Assembly (NCBI GenBank): GCA_944378105.1 | Contig: CALWGC010000007.1 | Location: forward strand, 48,782 to 112,781 | Origin: an uncultured Clostridia bacterium | GTDB lineage: Bacteria; Bacillota; Clostridia; Lachnospirales; Anaerotignaceae | Reading direction: 5' to 3' | Length of the DNA stretch: 64,000 bases | Part shown: positions 42,172 to 50,673 of the stretch, piece after piece | How the letters are laid out: the number at the start of each line of letters is the position of its first letter | How positions within the stretch are numbered: the first letter of the stretch is position 1 | The notes under the pieces: generated by a model | What the model was told of the DNA's origin: nothing | The model's database searches: none | The model's input: the letters and a program-made list of their open reading frames with translations, nothing else | Position numbers and translations under genes: made by a program

Positions 42172-43599
42172 TTATTCTCTCCAAACTTTTGTCTTTTTCA
42201 GACCAATGTGTTTGGCCACAAAGACGGGATCTTTTCCCGCCTCTTTTTGGGTTCGATAATCTTTCAGACAGGCTTTGACGGTGCCAGAAAGCTGTAAAAT
42301 CACGCCCACATTAATCAACGCCATAAAGCCCATCAACACATCGGCTAAGTTCCACACAAAGCTGTAACCGGCAATGCTGCCCAAAAAGACAGCCACCACC
42401 ACCGTCCACCGAAACACTTTCAAATGGACATGCTGTCCAAAAATAAAGCGCATGTTGGACTCGGTGTAATAGTAATTGCCCACAATGGAACTGAAGGCAA
42501 AAAAGAACACAGAAATGGTGATAAAATGGATGCCCAGCACGCCAAACTGCGAAAAGAGCGCCTGCTGCACCAGCGGCATAGCCTCTAACCCCGATGTGGT
42601 ATCCACGCCGGACAAAAGAATGATAAAGGCCGATGTGGAGCAAATGATTAACGTATCAATGAACACCGAAAGCATCTGCACCAACCCTTGTTTCACCGGA
42701 TGGGACACATGGGCAGAGGCCGCCGCATTGGGGGCCGACCCCATACCGGCCTCGTTGGAAAACAGCCCTCTCTTAATGCCCATCACCACAGCCGAGCCGC
42801 CAAAGGCTCCCATCATGGCCTGAAAATCAAAGGCATTGCGGAAAATAGAGACAAACATGGCCGGAACAGCGTTGATGTTTTTGACAAACACAAAAAACCC
42901 AATGGCCAAATAGATGATGGCCATCACCGGCACAATCACCGATGTGATAAAGGCAATCTTGTCCTGTCCGCCAAAAATCACGGCCGCCGTAGCCACAGCC
43001 AATATCACGCCGCAAATGGCCGGTACCAATTTGCTTTCAAAGGTACCCCCAAAGTAATAAGACAGGGAAGAAACGATGTTATTGGCCTGTAAGGCGTTAA
43101 ACCCATAGGCAAAGCAGGCCACCAACAAAATCGAAAACAAAATCCCAAGCCATCTTTTGCGCATGGCCTGTTCAATGTAATAGGCTGGCCCGCCGCGAAA
43201 CTCGCCGTTTCTGCCTCTGACTTTATAAATCTGGGCCAACGTACTTTCTGCAAAGGCAGAAGCCGCCCCCAAAAGCGCCATCAGCCACATCCAAAACACG
43301 GCGCCGCTGCCGCCAATGGCAATGGCCGTGGCCACGCCTGCAATATTGCCAACGCCAACCCTAGATGCCGTAGAAATCATCAACGCCTGGAAGGAAGAAA
43401 CGGCATTTTCGTTCTCGTTCTTTTCTCCCAAAAGCTGGATGCCTTCTTTTAAAAACCGCAGCTGTACAAAATCAGTTTTTATGGTAAAGTACAGCCCGGC
43501 CAAAATCAACAGTGCAAAGAGCACACTGCCGTATAAATAGTCATTGATTACTTGCAGTACGCCATTGAAGGCGTCCATCCCTGCACTTAACTTCTCCAA
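42172..43599 (-). CDS. Sodium:alanine symporter family protein (first AGCS copy)
   Basis: 475-residue AGCS-family carrier with about 10-11 membrane helices, importing alanine or glycine with Na+. Typical segments are STASRVGVGNIAGVATAIAIGGSGAVFWMW, the ESTLAQIYKVRGRNGEFRGGPAYYIEQAM loop, and RGLFSNEAGMGSAPNAAASAHVSHPVKQGL. It lies 22 bp downstream of the phosphofructokinase gene and is probably in the same operon. A second, diverged AGCS gene lies at 45257. Confidence 0.92.
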   Translation of the reverse strand: MEKLSAGMDAFNGVLQVINDYLYGSVLFALLILAGLYFTIKTDFVQLRFLKEGIQLLGEKNENENAVSSFQALMISTASRVGVGNIAGVATAIAIGGSGAVFWMWLMALLGAASAFAESTLAQIYKVRGRNGEFRGGPAYYIEQAMRKRWLGILFSILLVACFAYGFNALQANNIVSSLSYYFGGTFESKLVPAICGVILAVATAAVIFGGQDKIAFITSVIVPVMAIIYLAIGFFVFVKNINAVPAMFVSIFRNAFDFQAMMGAFGGSAVVMGIKRGLFSNEAGMGSAPNAAASAHVSHPVKQGLVQMLSVFIDTLIICSTSAFIILLSGVDTTSGLEAMPLVQQALFSQFGVLGIHFITISVFFFAFSSIVGNYYYTESNMRFIFGQHVHLKVFRWTVVVAVFLGSIAGYSFVWNLADVLMGFMALINVGVILQLSGTVKACLKDYRTQKEAGKDPVFVAKHIGLKKTKVWRE

Positions 43600-43621
43600 C
43601 CCAACACCTCTTTTCTATTGG

Positions 43622-44851
43622 TTACAGCCAACGAGAAAGGCTTGCATACTTCGGCAGACCATCTTCCATCGGGATGGTCACTTCCCCTTGAATCAGTGGT
43701 TTTAAATAAGCAATCCCGGCGGCGCTTGCGCCATTTTTTTCTGCATTGACAAAGGATTCCGGTACCACTTTTTCTTGGTTTGCAATTTTTTCAATTTCCG
43801 TCGTGCCAATGGTCAAGCCATACATCGGGCCGTCGTTGCGCTTGGTGGTCACCATCACGCCGCTTTTTCCGGCCAAGGCTGCTTCCACGGCTTTTTTGCC
43901 CAACATCACGCTTTCATTGACATCCCGGGCCGACAGGAAATGACCTGCTGCTCTTTGGCACACATTCAGTTCCACGGCGCGCACCTTCACACCCAGCCGT
44001 TCTTTGATGACGGCTTCCACATGTTTGGCGGCCCCGCCCAGCTGGCCATGGCCAAAGCTATCTTTGGTGGCGGCTTCGGCAATGCGGTTTCCTTCTGCAT
44101 CCTGAATCCCTTCAGACACCACAATCACAATCTGGCGTTTTCTTTCTTGTACTTTTTGGATATCGGCAATGAGGGTATCATAGTCAAAGGCAAATTCTGG
44201 CAGATAGATCAAATCGGCTGCCGGTGTGCCATCGGCGTTTTTGGCCAGGGCCGCACTCAATGCAAGCCACCCGGCGTTTCTGCCCATCACTTCCACCACC
44301 ACAATGCTATCCATGTCATACACCGCCGTATCCAGTGCAATTTCCTGTACAGAGGTGGCAATGTATTTGGCCGCAGAACCAAAGCCTGGCGTGTGGTCGA
44401 TGCAGGTCAGGTCGTTATCGATGGTTTTTGGCACCCCAATAAAGGAGACATCGCCGCCATGGCTTCTTTGATACTCTTCCAACTGCAAGATGGTATCCAT
44501 GGAATCGTTGCCGCCAATATAGAAGAAATATTTGATGTTGTTTTCCTGGAACACCTGAAACAGCTGTTGCATCTCTGCTTCTTTTTGCCCGCTTTGGCCC
44601 AATTTATACCGGCAAGAGCCAAGGAAGGAAGAAGGCGTTGTCTTTAAAAGCTGGATTTTTTCTTCGCTATCCAACACCTTTTGCAGTTCCACCAAGCGTC
44701 CGTTTAAAATCCCTTCAATGCCGTTTAAGCCGCCAAAAATACGGCCAATGGCAAATTGGCCACTGGCGCCTTGAAACACACCTGCAAGCGTTGCATTGAT
44801 GGCCGCCGTAGGGCCGCCGGACTGGGCAATGATACAATTTCCAATTTTCAT
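43622..44851 (-). CDS. pfp: Phosphofructokinase, PPi-type
   Basis: 409-residue phosphofructokinase that phosphorylates fructose 6-phosphate. The N-terminus is MKIGNCIIAQSGGPTAAINATL. The motif VPKTIDNDL has Lys where ATP-using enzymes have Gly, which points to pyrophosphate as donor. The donor-site motif reads GGNDS rather than GGDD or GGDG, an unusual variant, so the donor is not certain. Other landmarks are TPGFGSAAKYIATS, VVEVMGRNAGWLA and GHGQLGGAAKHVE. ATG 44851 is chosen since AAAGGATG lies upstream; a GTG 9 bp earlier is too close to it. Confidence 0.88.
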   Translation of the reverse strand: MKIGNCIIAQSGGPTAAINATLAGVFQGASGQFAIGRIFGGLNGIEGILNGRLVELQKVLDSEEKIQLLKTTPSSFLGSCRYKLGQSGQKEAEMQQLFQVFQENNIKYFFYIGGNDSMDTILQLEEYQRSHGGDVSFIGVPKTIDNDLTCIDHTPGFGSAAKYIATSVQEIALDTAVYDMDSIVVVEVMGRNAGWLALSAALAKNADGTPAADLIYLPEFAFDYDTLIADIQKVQERKRQIVIVVSEGIQDAEGNRIAEAATKDSFGHGQLGGAAKHVEAVIKERLGVKVRAVELNVCQRAAGHFLSARDVNESVMLGKKAVEAALAGKSGVMVTTKRNDGPMYGLTIGTTEIEKIANQEKVVPESFVNAEKNGASAAGIAYLKPLIQGEVTIPMEDGLPKYASLSRWL

Positions 44852-44937
44852 TGTTTGCACATCCTTTGCATAATTTTTTCGATACCATTGTTACTGTTAT
44901 CATACCAGAAAGCGGGAAAAAAAACAATTCTACCATA

Positions 44938-44985
44938 AAAAAAACGCCTGGCCGTTTCCAGAAAGATACGGTCAGGTTTTTTTGC
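44938..44985 (-). terminator. Terminator after the tRNA-Asp/tRNA-Val pair
   Basis: Minus-strand AAACCTGACCGT pairs with ACGGCCAGGCG, followed by eight T residues, 10 bp past tRNA-Val. Confidence 0.85.
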
Positions 44986-44994
44986 ACAAAAAAA

Positions 44995-45067
44995 TGGGAG
45001 TTATAGGGCTCGAACCTATGACATCTTGCTTGTAAGGCAAGCGCTCTCCCAGCTGAGCTAAACTCCC
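44995..45067 (-). tRNA. tRNA-Val (anticodon UAC)
   Basis: 73 nt cloverleaf: acceptor GGGAGTT/AACTCCC, D arm TAGCTCAGCTGGGAGAGC, anticodon stem CTTGC/GCAAG with loop CTTACAA, and T arm with GGTTCGAGCC. The 3' CCA is not encoded. Confidence 0.97.
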
Positions 45068-45082
45068 ATAAGATAAGAAAAG

Positions 45083-45156
<74 letters not shown>

Positions 45157-45207
45157 AAAAGGTTGTCACTTTTCTTCAGCGCTGCTTCTGCGCTGCTGAC
45201 GAAGTAC

Positions 45208-45237
45208 ATATTACCACAACGTACTGTGATGTGTCAA
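45208..45237 (-). promoter_or_regulatory. Promoter for the tRNA-Asp/tRNA-Val pair
   Basis: Minus-strand TTGACA and TAATAT with an 18-bp spacer, about 50 bp upstream of tRNA-Asp. Confidence 0.65.
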
Positions 45238-45256
45238 CCTTTTTTTCGAATTTTTT

Positions 45257-46573
45257 TCATTTTTTTGCTTCTTTTTTCAAATAAGCCCTAGTCCCCTTCC
45301 AAACAAAGGGCGAAAGCAGCAAAAGCGCCGTCAAGTTGGGAAAGGCCAGCAGGGCATTGACGCCGTCGGTCAAATGCCACACCAGGGATTCTGGCAAAAG
45401 CACCCCCAAAAACAGCACCCCTAAAAACACAATACCAAATCCCTTGGCTTTTTGCCCGCCCCATAGATAAGTAGCACAAGTTTTCCCATAATAAAACCAA
45501 CTGATCACCGTCGAAAAGGCAAATAACGTCAAGGCCACCGCCAAAAGCCCCTTGGCCTTTGCTCCAAACACCGTCCCAAAGGCCGCCATGGTTAAGGCTG
45601 CGCCGCTTTGGCCATTTTTCCATACGTCTGTCACCAAAATGCAAAGCCCCGTCAGCGTGCAAACTACCATCGTATCGGCAAAGACTTCAAAAATGCCCCA
45701 AAGGGCCGCCTGGGCCGGCTCCTTCGTCTCCACTTCGCCATAGGCAAGTGTGGCCGTACCAAGCCCGGCCTCATGGCTAAAAACGCCCCGGGCCATGCCA
45801 TATTGGATGGCCGCAGCCCCGCTGCCGCCAAAAAAGGCCTGTGCCGAAAAGGCATCTGCCACCATGGCCCCCACCGTCTGCCAAAGCGATGCACGATAGA
45901 CCCAAAGCACCCATAGCCCCATGGATAAATACCCCAAAAGCAGCACCGGCACCAAATACGCCGATACCTTTCCCACGGCGTGGCTGCCGCCCAAAATCAC
46001 CAACATAACCCCCACGCAAAGCACAGCCCCGCAAACGTAGGGCGAACAGGAAAAGGCTTCTCTTAACCCCTCTGCCATGGCCTTGCTTTGACTCATGCCG
46101 CCCATGGTAAAGGCAGCCAATAGGCCAAAAAAGCCATAGGCTTTGGCCAAAAGCGGACAATGAAGCCCCTCTTCCAGATAGGCCATAGGCCCAACCAAAT
46201 CCCTCCCCCGGCCCACCTTTCGAAACAGCAGACTCAAATAAATTTCGCCATATTTTAACGACATTCCCACAAACCCGCTGATCCACATCCAAACCAAGGC
46301 CCCCGGGCCGCCCAAATAAATGGCCGAGGCCACCCCCACCAAATTGCCGGTGCCCATGGTGGCGCCCAGCGCCGTGCTGACGGCTTCAAAGGGAGAAAAC
46401 ACGCCTTTGCCCCGCTGAAACGAAGCAGAGAGACTGCCCAGTGTGCGCCGCAGCCACAAAAACCGTTGCCGCAGCGGCAGTCCCCCAGTCAAAACCGTAT
46501 AATACACCCCCGTCCCCAATAACAAAAGGCATAATCCACCACCCCAAAGCCATCGCTCTAACCAAGAAAACAA
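45257..46573 (-). CDS. Sodium:alanine symporter family protein (second AGCS copy)
   Basis: 438-residue AGCS carrier, clearly diverged from the copy at 42172. It contains STALGATMGTGNLVGVASAIYLGGPGALVWMW, YLSLLFRKVGRGRDLVGPMAYLEEGL and ARGVFSHEAGLGTATLAYGEVETKEPAQAALWG. A TTG start at 46573 is preferred because AGGAGGAAATGGT lies right before it; the open frame extends 30 codons further without a good ribosome binding site. The RGGPAYY loop of typical members reads VGPMAYL, so substrate preference may differ. Confidence 0.88.
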   Translation of the reverse strand: MFSWLERWLWGGGLCLLLLGTGVYYTVLTGGLPLRQRFLWLRRTLGSLSASFQRGKGVFSPFEAVSTALGATMGTGNLVGVASAIYLGGPGALVWMWISGFVGMSLKYGEIYLSLLFRKVGRGRDLVGPMAYLEEGLHCPLLAKAYGFFGLLAAFTMGGMSQSKAMAEGLREAFSCSPYVCGAVLCVGVMLVILGGSHAVGKVSAYLVPVLLLGYLSMGLWVLWVYRASLWQTVGAMVADAFSAQAFFGGSGAAAIQYGMARGVFSHEAGLGTATLAYGEVETKEPAQAALWGIFEVFADTMVVCTLTGLCILVTDVWKNGQSGAALTMAAFGTVFGAKAKGLLAVALTLFAFSTVISWFYYGKTCATYLWGGQKAKGFGIVFLGVLFLGVLLPESLVWHLTDGVNALLAFPNLTALLLLSPFVWKGTRAYLKKEAKK

Positions 46574-46624
46574 ACCATTTCCTCCTCTTTTTCTGCTTGT
46601 CATAGCTATTCTATGGCCAAACAG

Positions 46625-46695
46625 AAAAAAAAGAAGGGCTTCTCCCCTTCTTTTCCCAGTCAAAAGCCGCCATGGGGCTTTCCCATGACGGCTTT
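46625..46695 (-). terminator. Two tandem terminators after the DUF134 gene
   Basis: On the minus strand, AAAGCCGTCATGGG pairs with CCCCATGGCGGCTTT, closely followed by AAAAGAAGGG...CCCTTCTTTT and eight T residues. Confidence 0.8.
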
Positions 46696-46698
46696 GGT

Positions 46699-47064
46699 TT
46701 AGTCACAACAATTTTCTTTTTGCCCCTGCCGGTAACGACAGCAGCAGTTTCTTCTTGCACAGCACGCATTTTCTCCGTCGCACACTTCCACATCGCCACC
46801 ATCAATGAGCAGCGTTTTGCCATGGACAATACAATCTGCCAATTTTTTTCTGGCTGCAATATAAATGGCCTGTACGGTGGTACGCGCAATTTGCATCTGT
46901 TTGGCACACTCTTCTTGGGTCAAATCCTGTAGATCGATCAAACGAATGGTTTCGTATTCATCCACACTCATCACCACCTCTTCTTCGGCCATGCTGCGTT
47001 TGGGAACAAACGCCGTATGGCTGGGCAGTGCACACACTTTACGACATTTTTTCGGTCTCGCCAT
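46699..47064 (-). CDS. DUF134 (UPF0251) helix-turn-helix protein
   Basis: 121-residue probable DNA-binding protein. It starts MARPKKCRKVCALP, the signature opening of DUF134, and has a sigma-70 region 4-like helix-turn-helix (LTQEECAKQMQIARTTVQAIYIAARKKLADCIV, about residues 45-78). The C-terminal 30 residues are Cys-rich (CDGENACCARRNCCCRY), suggesting metal binding. It overlaps the end of rluA by 26 bp and is last in the GH13-rluA-DUF134 group. Its target is unknown. GAAGGAGGGATGGAAG is the ribosome binding site. Confidence 0.85.
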   Translation of the reverse strand: MARPKKCRKVCALPSHTAFVPKRSMAEEEVVMSVDEYETIRLIDLQDLTQEECAKQMQIARTTVQAIYIAARKKLADCIVHGKTLLIDGGDVEVCDGENACCARRNCCCRYRQGQKENCCD

Positions 47065-47728
47065 CTTCCATCCCTCCTTCTCGCATAAAAAAGGAAAAAG
47101 GCTCTCCCTGTGGAACGGCAGTAAATGTCATCCACTGACCACTTTTGGGATGGACAAACGAAAGTTGATGGGCAAATAGCCCAAACCCTGTAACGCCATA
47201 CCGGCGTTTCGCCCCATATTTTCGATCGCCATAGAGCGGCCAGTTTCTGGATGAAAACTGCACCCGAATCTGATGATGCCGGCCCGTCTTTAAGGTCACC
47301 TGGACCAAAGAAAGCGTCTCTTGCTGCCGATGCAGCTGTTGCAAGGTTTTGTAAGAGAGCTCTGCCTTTTTGGCATTTTTGGTACCCTCTGCCACCACCT
47401 TGGACTGATTGGTCCGGCTATCTTTCCACAAAATATCTTTCAATGTTTCCTCCGAAGCGGTCTCCCCTTCTACCACGGCCAGATACACTTTTTTCATCCC
47501 TCGTTGCTGTACCTGACGGTTCAGCGCCGCGGCGGCCTCTGCGGTTTTTGCAAACACCACCACCCCGCCCACCGGTCGGTCCAGCCGGTGAATGAGATAC
47601 ACCTCTTGCCCCAGTTCTTGTTCCAAGGCCCGCTGCATATCCCAATCCCCCGTTTTATCCATCTGGATTGGCTCCCCTGGTTCTTTTTGCCCAACCCAAA
47701 TACTATCGTCTTGCCAAAGTTGTTTCAT
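47039..47728 (-). CDS. RluA-family RNA pseudouridine synthase
   Basis: 229-residue enzyme that isomerises uridine to pseudouridine in rRNA or tRNA. The catalytic Asp lies in the HRLDRPVGGVVVFAKT motif near residues 47-62. Other landmarks are KKVYLAVVEGE and TLKTGRHHQIRVQFSS. No S4 domain is present, so it belongs to the short RluA class. Its start lies inside the end of the GH13 gene (26-bp overlap), with only AAAAG as a weak ribosome binding site, suggesting translational coupling. Confidence 0.9.
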   Translation of the reverse strand: MKQLWQDDSIWVGQKEPGEPIQMDKTGDWDMQRALEQELGQEVYLIHRLDRPVGGVVVFAKTAEAAAALNRQVQQRGMKKVYLAVVEGETASEETLKDILWKDSRTNQSKVVAEGTKNAKKAELSYKTLQQLHRQQETLSLVQVTLKTGRHHQIRVQFSSRNWPLYGDRKYGAKRRYGVTGFGLFAHQLSFVHPKSGQWMTFTAVPQGEPFSFFMREGGMEDGETEKMS

Positions 47729-49760
47729 CTTTTAAAATCACACCACTTCTAGGCTGTAACGTCAAACGCACCAGCCCTTCTTGCACCAAAAATCGTTGAC
47801 CAGAATAGCCAAACCCTGTCTGATCTGTGACATAGAGTTTACTCATATGGCTCCCGTCGCGCACCCCAATGCGCCAAACGGGAATGGCCACCGATTTTTC
47901 TTCTTCCAAATTGTTCAAGGCCACCACCATGCGTTCCTTCTCGTCAAAGCGGCCATAGGCCACCACGCCATAATCTTCCACCAAAAATAACGTGGAACCA
48001 AAAGAAAACACAGGATGCTGCTTGCGCAGCTGCATCAATTCCTGGTGGTATTCCATCAAACTGCGGTCTTCTCTGCCCCAGGGGTAGGTCCGCCTGTTAT
48101 CTGGATCGGTAAAACCACAAAGGCCCACTTCGTCCCCATAATATACCGTCGGTGCGCCAACCCATGTCATTTGCAGCATGACGGCTTCTCGCATCACGGC
48201 CACATTGACATTTTCTTCGGCTTTTTGGCTGCCCAGCTGTTCCACCCGGCCGCTCACTTGATTGGTTCTGGTTAAAAACCGGGAATGGTCATGGTTGGAA
48301 AGTTCATTCATGGCCGTAAAGAGTGTCTGCTGTGGCAGACGGGCCATTTTTTGTACTATGGTATTGGCAAAGATGCCAGCCTGGTTATATAAGTCCGGCC
48401 GAAAGGCATCGCTATGTTTTTCCATACCGGTCAAAAAGAAACTCACCGGGTCCATAAACGCATCATAGTTCATGATGGTATCCCATTGATCCCCCATCAG
48501 CCATGGCGATGGATCGCCATAATGTTCCGCCAAAATCACCGCTTCTGGTTTTGCACTTTTTACGGCTTTTCGAAATTCACGCCAAAAATGATGGTTCATT
48601 TCCGGGCTTTGGCCCAAATCTGCTGCCACATCCACCCGCCAACCATCGGCGTCAAAAGGCGGCATCAGCCATTTTTTGGCCACCGCCATCACCGCATCAA
48701 ACAGCGCCGACGAACCTTCATAATTGAGCTTTGGATGGTTACAAAAGCCCCACCAGCCTTCATAATTTTCCGGCCAGCTGCCATCTTCTCGCCACACAAA
48801 ATAATCATGATAAGGACTATCTTCCTTTTGGAAGGCCCCCGGCGTTTGGTCGCGGTAAAAGCCTTCCCGGTCCAGCCAGCGATGAAAGGCGCCGCAATGG
48901 TTAAAAACGCCATCCAAAATCACTTTCATCCCAAGCTTGTGCGCTTCTTGCACCAGTTGACAAAACAGCGCATCGGAGGCCGTCAAGTTTTCGTCGGATG
49001 TGGTCCGGCTGATATATCGACTGGCCTGGCTGTTGTCTTCCGCCTCCGGCGGCAACACCGTACCGTCCTCCTGGACGATTTTTCCCAAATGGGGGTCCAC
49101 ATGGTCATAATCTTGTGTGTCATACTTATGATTGCTGGGGGAAACAAAAATGGGGTTAAAATAGATGGCATCTACGCCCAACTGTTTTAAATACCCCAAC
49201 TTCTGCCGCACCCCTTCCAAGTCCCCGCCATAAAAGTTGGCATAATCGGGACATTGGGGTGGTGCATACCAATCCTTTGTTTTGGTCACTTGGCGGTTTA
49301 AATAAAAATATTCCCCGTCCAGCACATCATTGGTTTCATCCCCGTTACAAAACCGATCTACGTAAATTTGATACATCAAGCTGCCGCGGCTCCAAAGGGG
49401 CGGATGGAAATTGCGGATGACCGTAAAATTGGCATACGGCAACACCTCTCGGCTGCAGCCCACCTTGGAATAGTAATACGTTTCTCCGCCTTTTTCCAGC
49501 AAAAAGTAGTAGGCAATGGTTTCTTTGGACGGCGGTAAGATGCCTTCATAAAAGTCAAATACCGCATCCGTCCAAGCTTTTTCCATCGGCTTTTTGTTTT
49601 CTTCCCAAACAAGAAAGACTTGGTCTACCTCTCCTTTTGCAGCACGTAGCCGCACCGTCACACAATCATTTTGATTGGGCTCCAACGGACGGCGGAAAAA
49701 AGGGGTTTCGTCGCTGAAAAGCGCAAGTTCGTTGAGACCTTGTTCCAAATCCTCTTTCAT
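47703..49760 (-). CDS. GH13 alpha-amylase family enzyme (neopullulanase/cyclomaltodextrinase type)
   Basis: About 685 residues, cleaving alpha-glucans or cyclodextrins. An N-terminal CBM34-like module (with YYFLLEKGGETYYYS) precedes the barrel, which carries RGSLMYQIYVDRFCNGD, LDGVFNHCG, DADGWRVDVAADLG (nucleophile Asp), VILAEHYGDPS (acid Glu) and ELSNHDHSRF. This is a typical GH13_20 set. A C-terminal beta domain follows. The start is uncertain: ATG 49760 is chosen, although the frame opens at TTG 49865. That would add a hydrophobic stretch resembling a signal, so a surface form cannot be ruled out. Confidence 0.88.
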   Translation of the reverse strand: MKEDLEQGLNELALFSDETPFFRRPLEPNQNDCVTVRLRAAKGEVDQVFLVWEENKKPMEKAWTDAVFDFYEGILPPSKETIAYYFLLEKGGETYYYSKVGCSREVLPYANFTVIRNFHPPLWSRGSLMYQIYVDRFCNGDETNDVLDGEYFYLNRQVTKTKDWYAPPQCPDYANFYGGDLEGVRQKLGYLKQLGVDAIYFNPIFVSPSNHKYDTQDYDHVDPHLGKIVQEDGTVLPPEAEDNSQASRYISRTTSDENLTASDALFCQLVQEAHKLGMKVILDGVFNHCGAFHRWLDREGFYRDQTPGAFQKEDSPYHDYFVWREDGSWPENYEGWWGFCNHPKLNYEGSSALFDAVMAVAKKWLMPPFDADGWRVDVAADLGQSPEMNHHFWREFRKAVKSAKPEAVILAEHYGDPSPWLMGDQWDTIMNYDAFMDPVSFFLTGMEKHSDAFRPDLYNQAGIFANTIVQKMARLPQQTLFTAMNELSNHDHSRFLTRTNQVSGRVEQLGSQKAEENVNVAVMREAVMLQMTWVGAPTVYYGDEVGLCGFTDPDNRRTYPWGREDRSLMEYHQELMQLRKQHPVFSFGSTLFLVEDYGVVAYGRFDEKERMVVALNNLEEEKSVAIPVWRIGVRDGSHMSKLYVTDQTGFGYSGQRFLVQEGLVRLTLQPRSGVILKDETTLARR

Positions 49761-50001
49761 CGTTTTCGACCACTTTCTAGCTTTAGATTCCTTTGCCAAA
49801 AAAGAAACAAACATCGGCAAAAAACAAAGCAAAAAACATGGAAAAAACGGGTTTTTGCGTCTCAATCCGTCGTAAAACCCGCTGTTTTGTTCTGCTTTTG
49901 CTGCTTTTTTACCTTGAGGAAGGTTTGTATTTTTTTTGGCGCTGTTTTGACTAGTATAGCACAGTTAGCCCGCTGCTGTCCATAGCCGAAAGTCAATTTT
50001 C

Positions 50002-50598
50002 TCAACTGCCATAATCTTGTAACACTTGGGCAAGACGGTCCTTCCCCACCACCAAAATGCCCTCGGCCAACCGCTTTTGTTCTTCCTCGTCCAAAGAAGA
50101 AACGGGGATATTGGTCTGCTCTTTGAGGGAGACGCCGTTTTGCTCTTCTTCATAAAACACGGCTACATAGCCGTTTTTTACCCCCACGATATACCGCTCG
50201 TGGCTGTTTCCTTCCACCGTGCGCCGCAGCACCACTTCCTTGGGCGAAAAAGAAAGCAGCTCCCATTCTTGATAGATGGTTTCCATGTCGCTTCTGGTTA
50301 AGCCCACCAAAAAATAAGGCGGTACCTCTTCGGCCGTTTCCGTCACATCATCGGAAGGATAATAGTATTGATAGACCATTTTGGTCGACGGTGTGATGGT
50401 TTCTTCTTGGGTATCGACAACGGTGGCCGGCTCGCTCGGCAATTCTTCCTTTGTTTCTTCTTCTGTGGTCACTTCCAAAGGCATCACTTCCTGCTCTTCT
50501 ACCACCTTCTGCCCTACCCATAAATACCCGGCTGTACCACCCAAGATCATGGCCAGGGCAATCAGTACCATCCAAATCCAAATGCGTTCTTTTTCCAT
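50002..50598 (-). CDS. BofC-like membrane protein
   Basis: 198-residue protein. A single N-terminal membrane helix (IWIWMVLIALAMILGGTAGYLWV) is followed by a Glu/Thr-rich linker. A C-terminal domain (about 100-198) contains YFLVGLTRSDMETIYQEW, HERYIVGVKNGYVAVFYEE and the IPVSSLDEEEQKRLAEGI stretch, which resembles the BofC C-terminal domain (intercompartmental signalling in Bacillus sporulation). Function here is inferred. Its ribosome binding site GGAGGG lies in the 3' arm of a strong hairpin. It follows the SpoVB-like gene. Confidence 0.75.
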   Translation of the reverse strand: MEKERIWIWMVLIALAMILGGTAGYLWVGQKVVEEQEVMPLEVTTEEETKEELPSEPATVVDTQEETITPSTKMVYQYYYPSDDVTETAEEVPPYFLVGLTRSDMETIYQEWELLSFSPKEVVLRRTVEGNSHERYIVGVKNGYVAVFYEEEQNGVSLKEQTNIPVSSLDEEEQKRLAEGILVVGKDRLAQVLQDYGS

Positions 50599-50603
50599 CA
50601 AAA

Positions 50604-50645
50604 AACCCTCCTTTTTTGGATAGTTTTTCCCAAAAAAGGAGGGTT
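50604..50645 (-). terminator. Terminator that also buries the bofC-like ribosome binding site
   Basis: A perfect 16-bp stem (AACCCTCCTTTTTTGG with CCAAAAAAGGAGGGTT, 10-nt loop) is followed by TTTTT and then the ATG of the BofC-like gene 6 bp on. The 3' arm contains that gene's only ribosome binding site, GGAGGG. Confidence 0.85.
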
Positions 50646-50673
50646 ATACCTCTTTTTTCCGCTGCTTTTGTTC

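Noticed and set aside
49761..49865. N-terminal signal peptide of the GH13 enzyme
   Set aside because: The hydrophobic extension depends on a TTG start with no good ribosome binding site, and no clear cleavage site is seen; kept only as an alternative.
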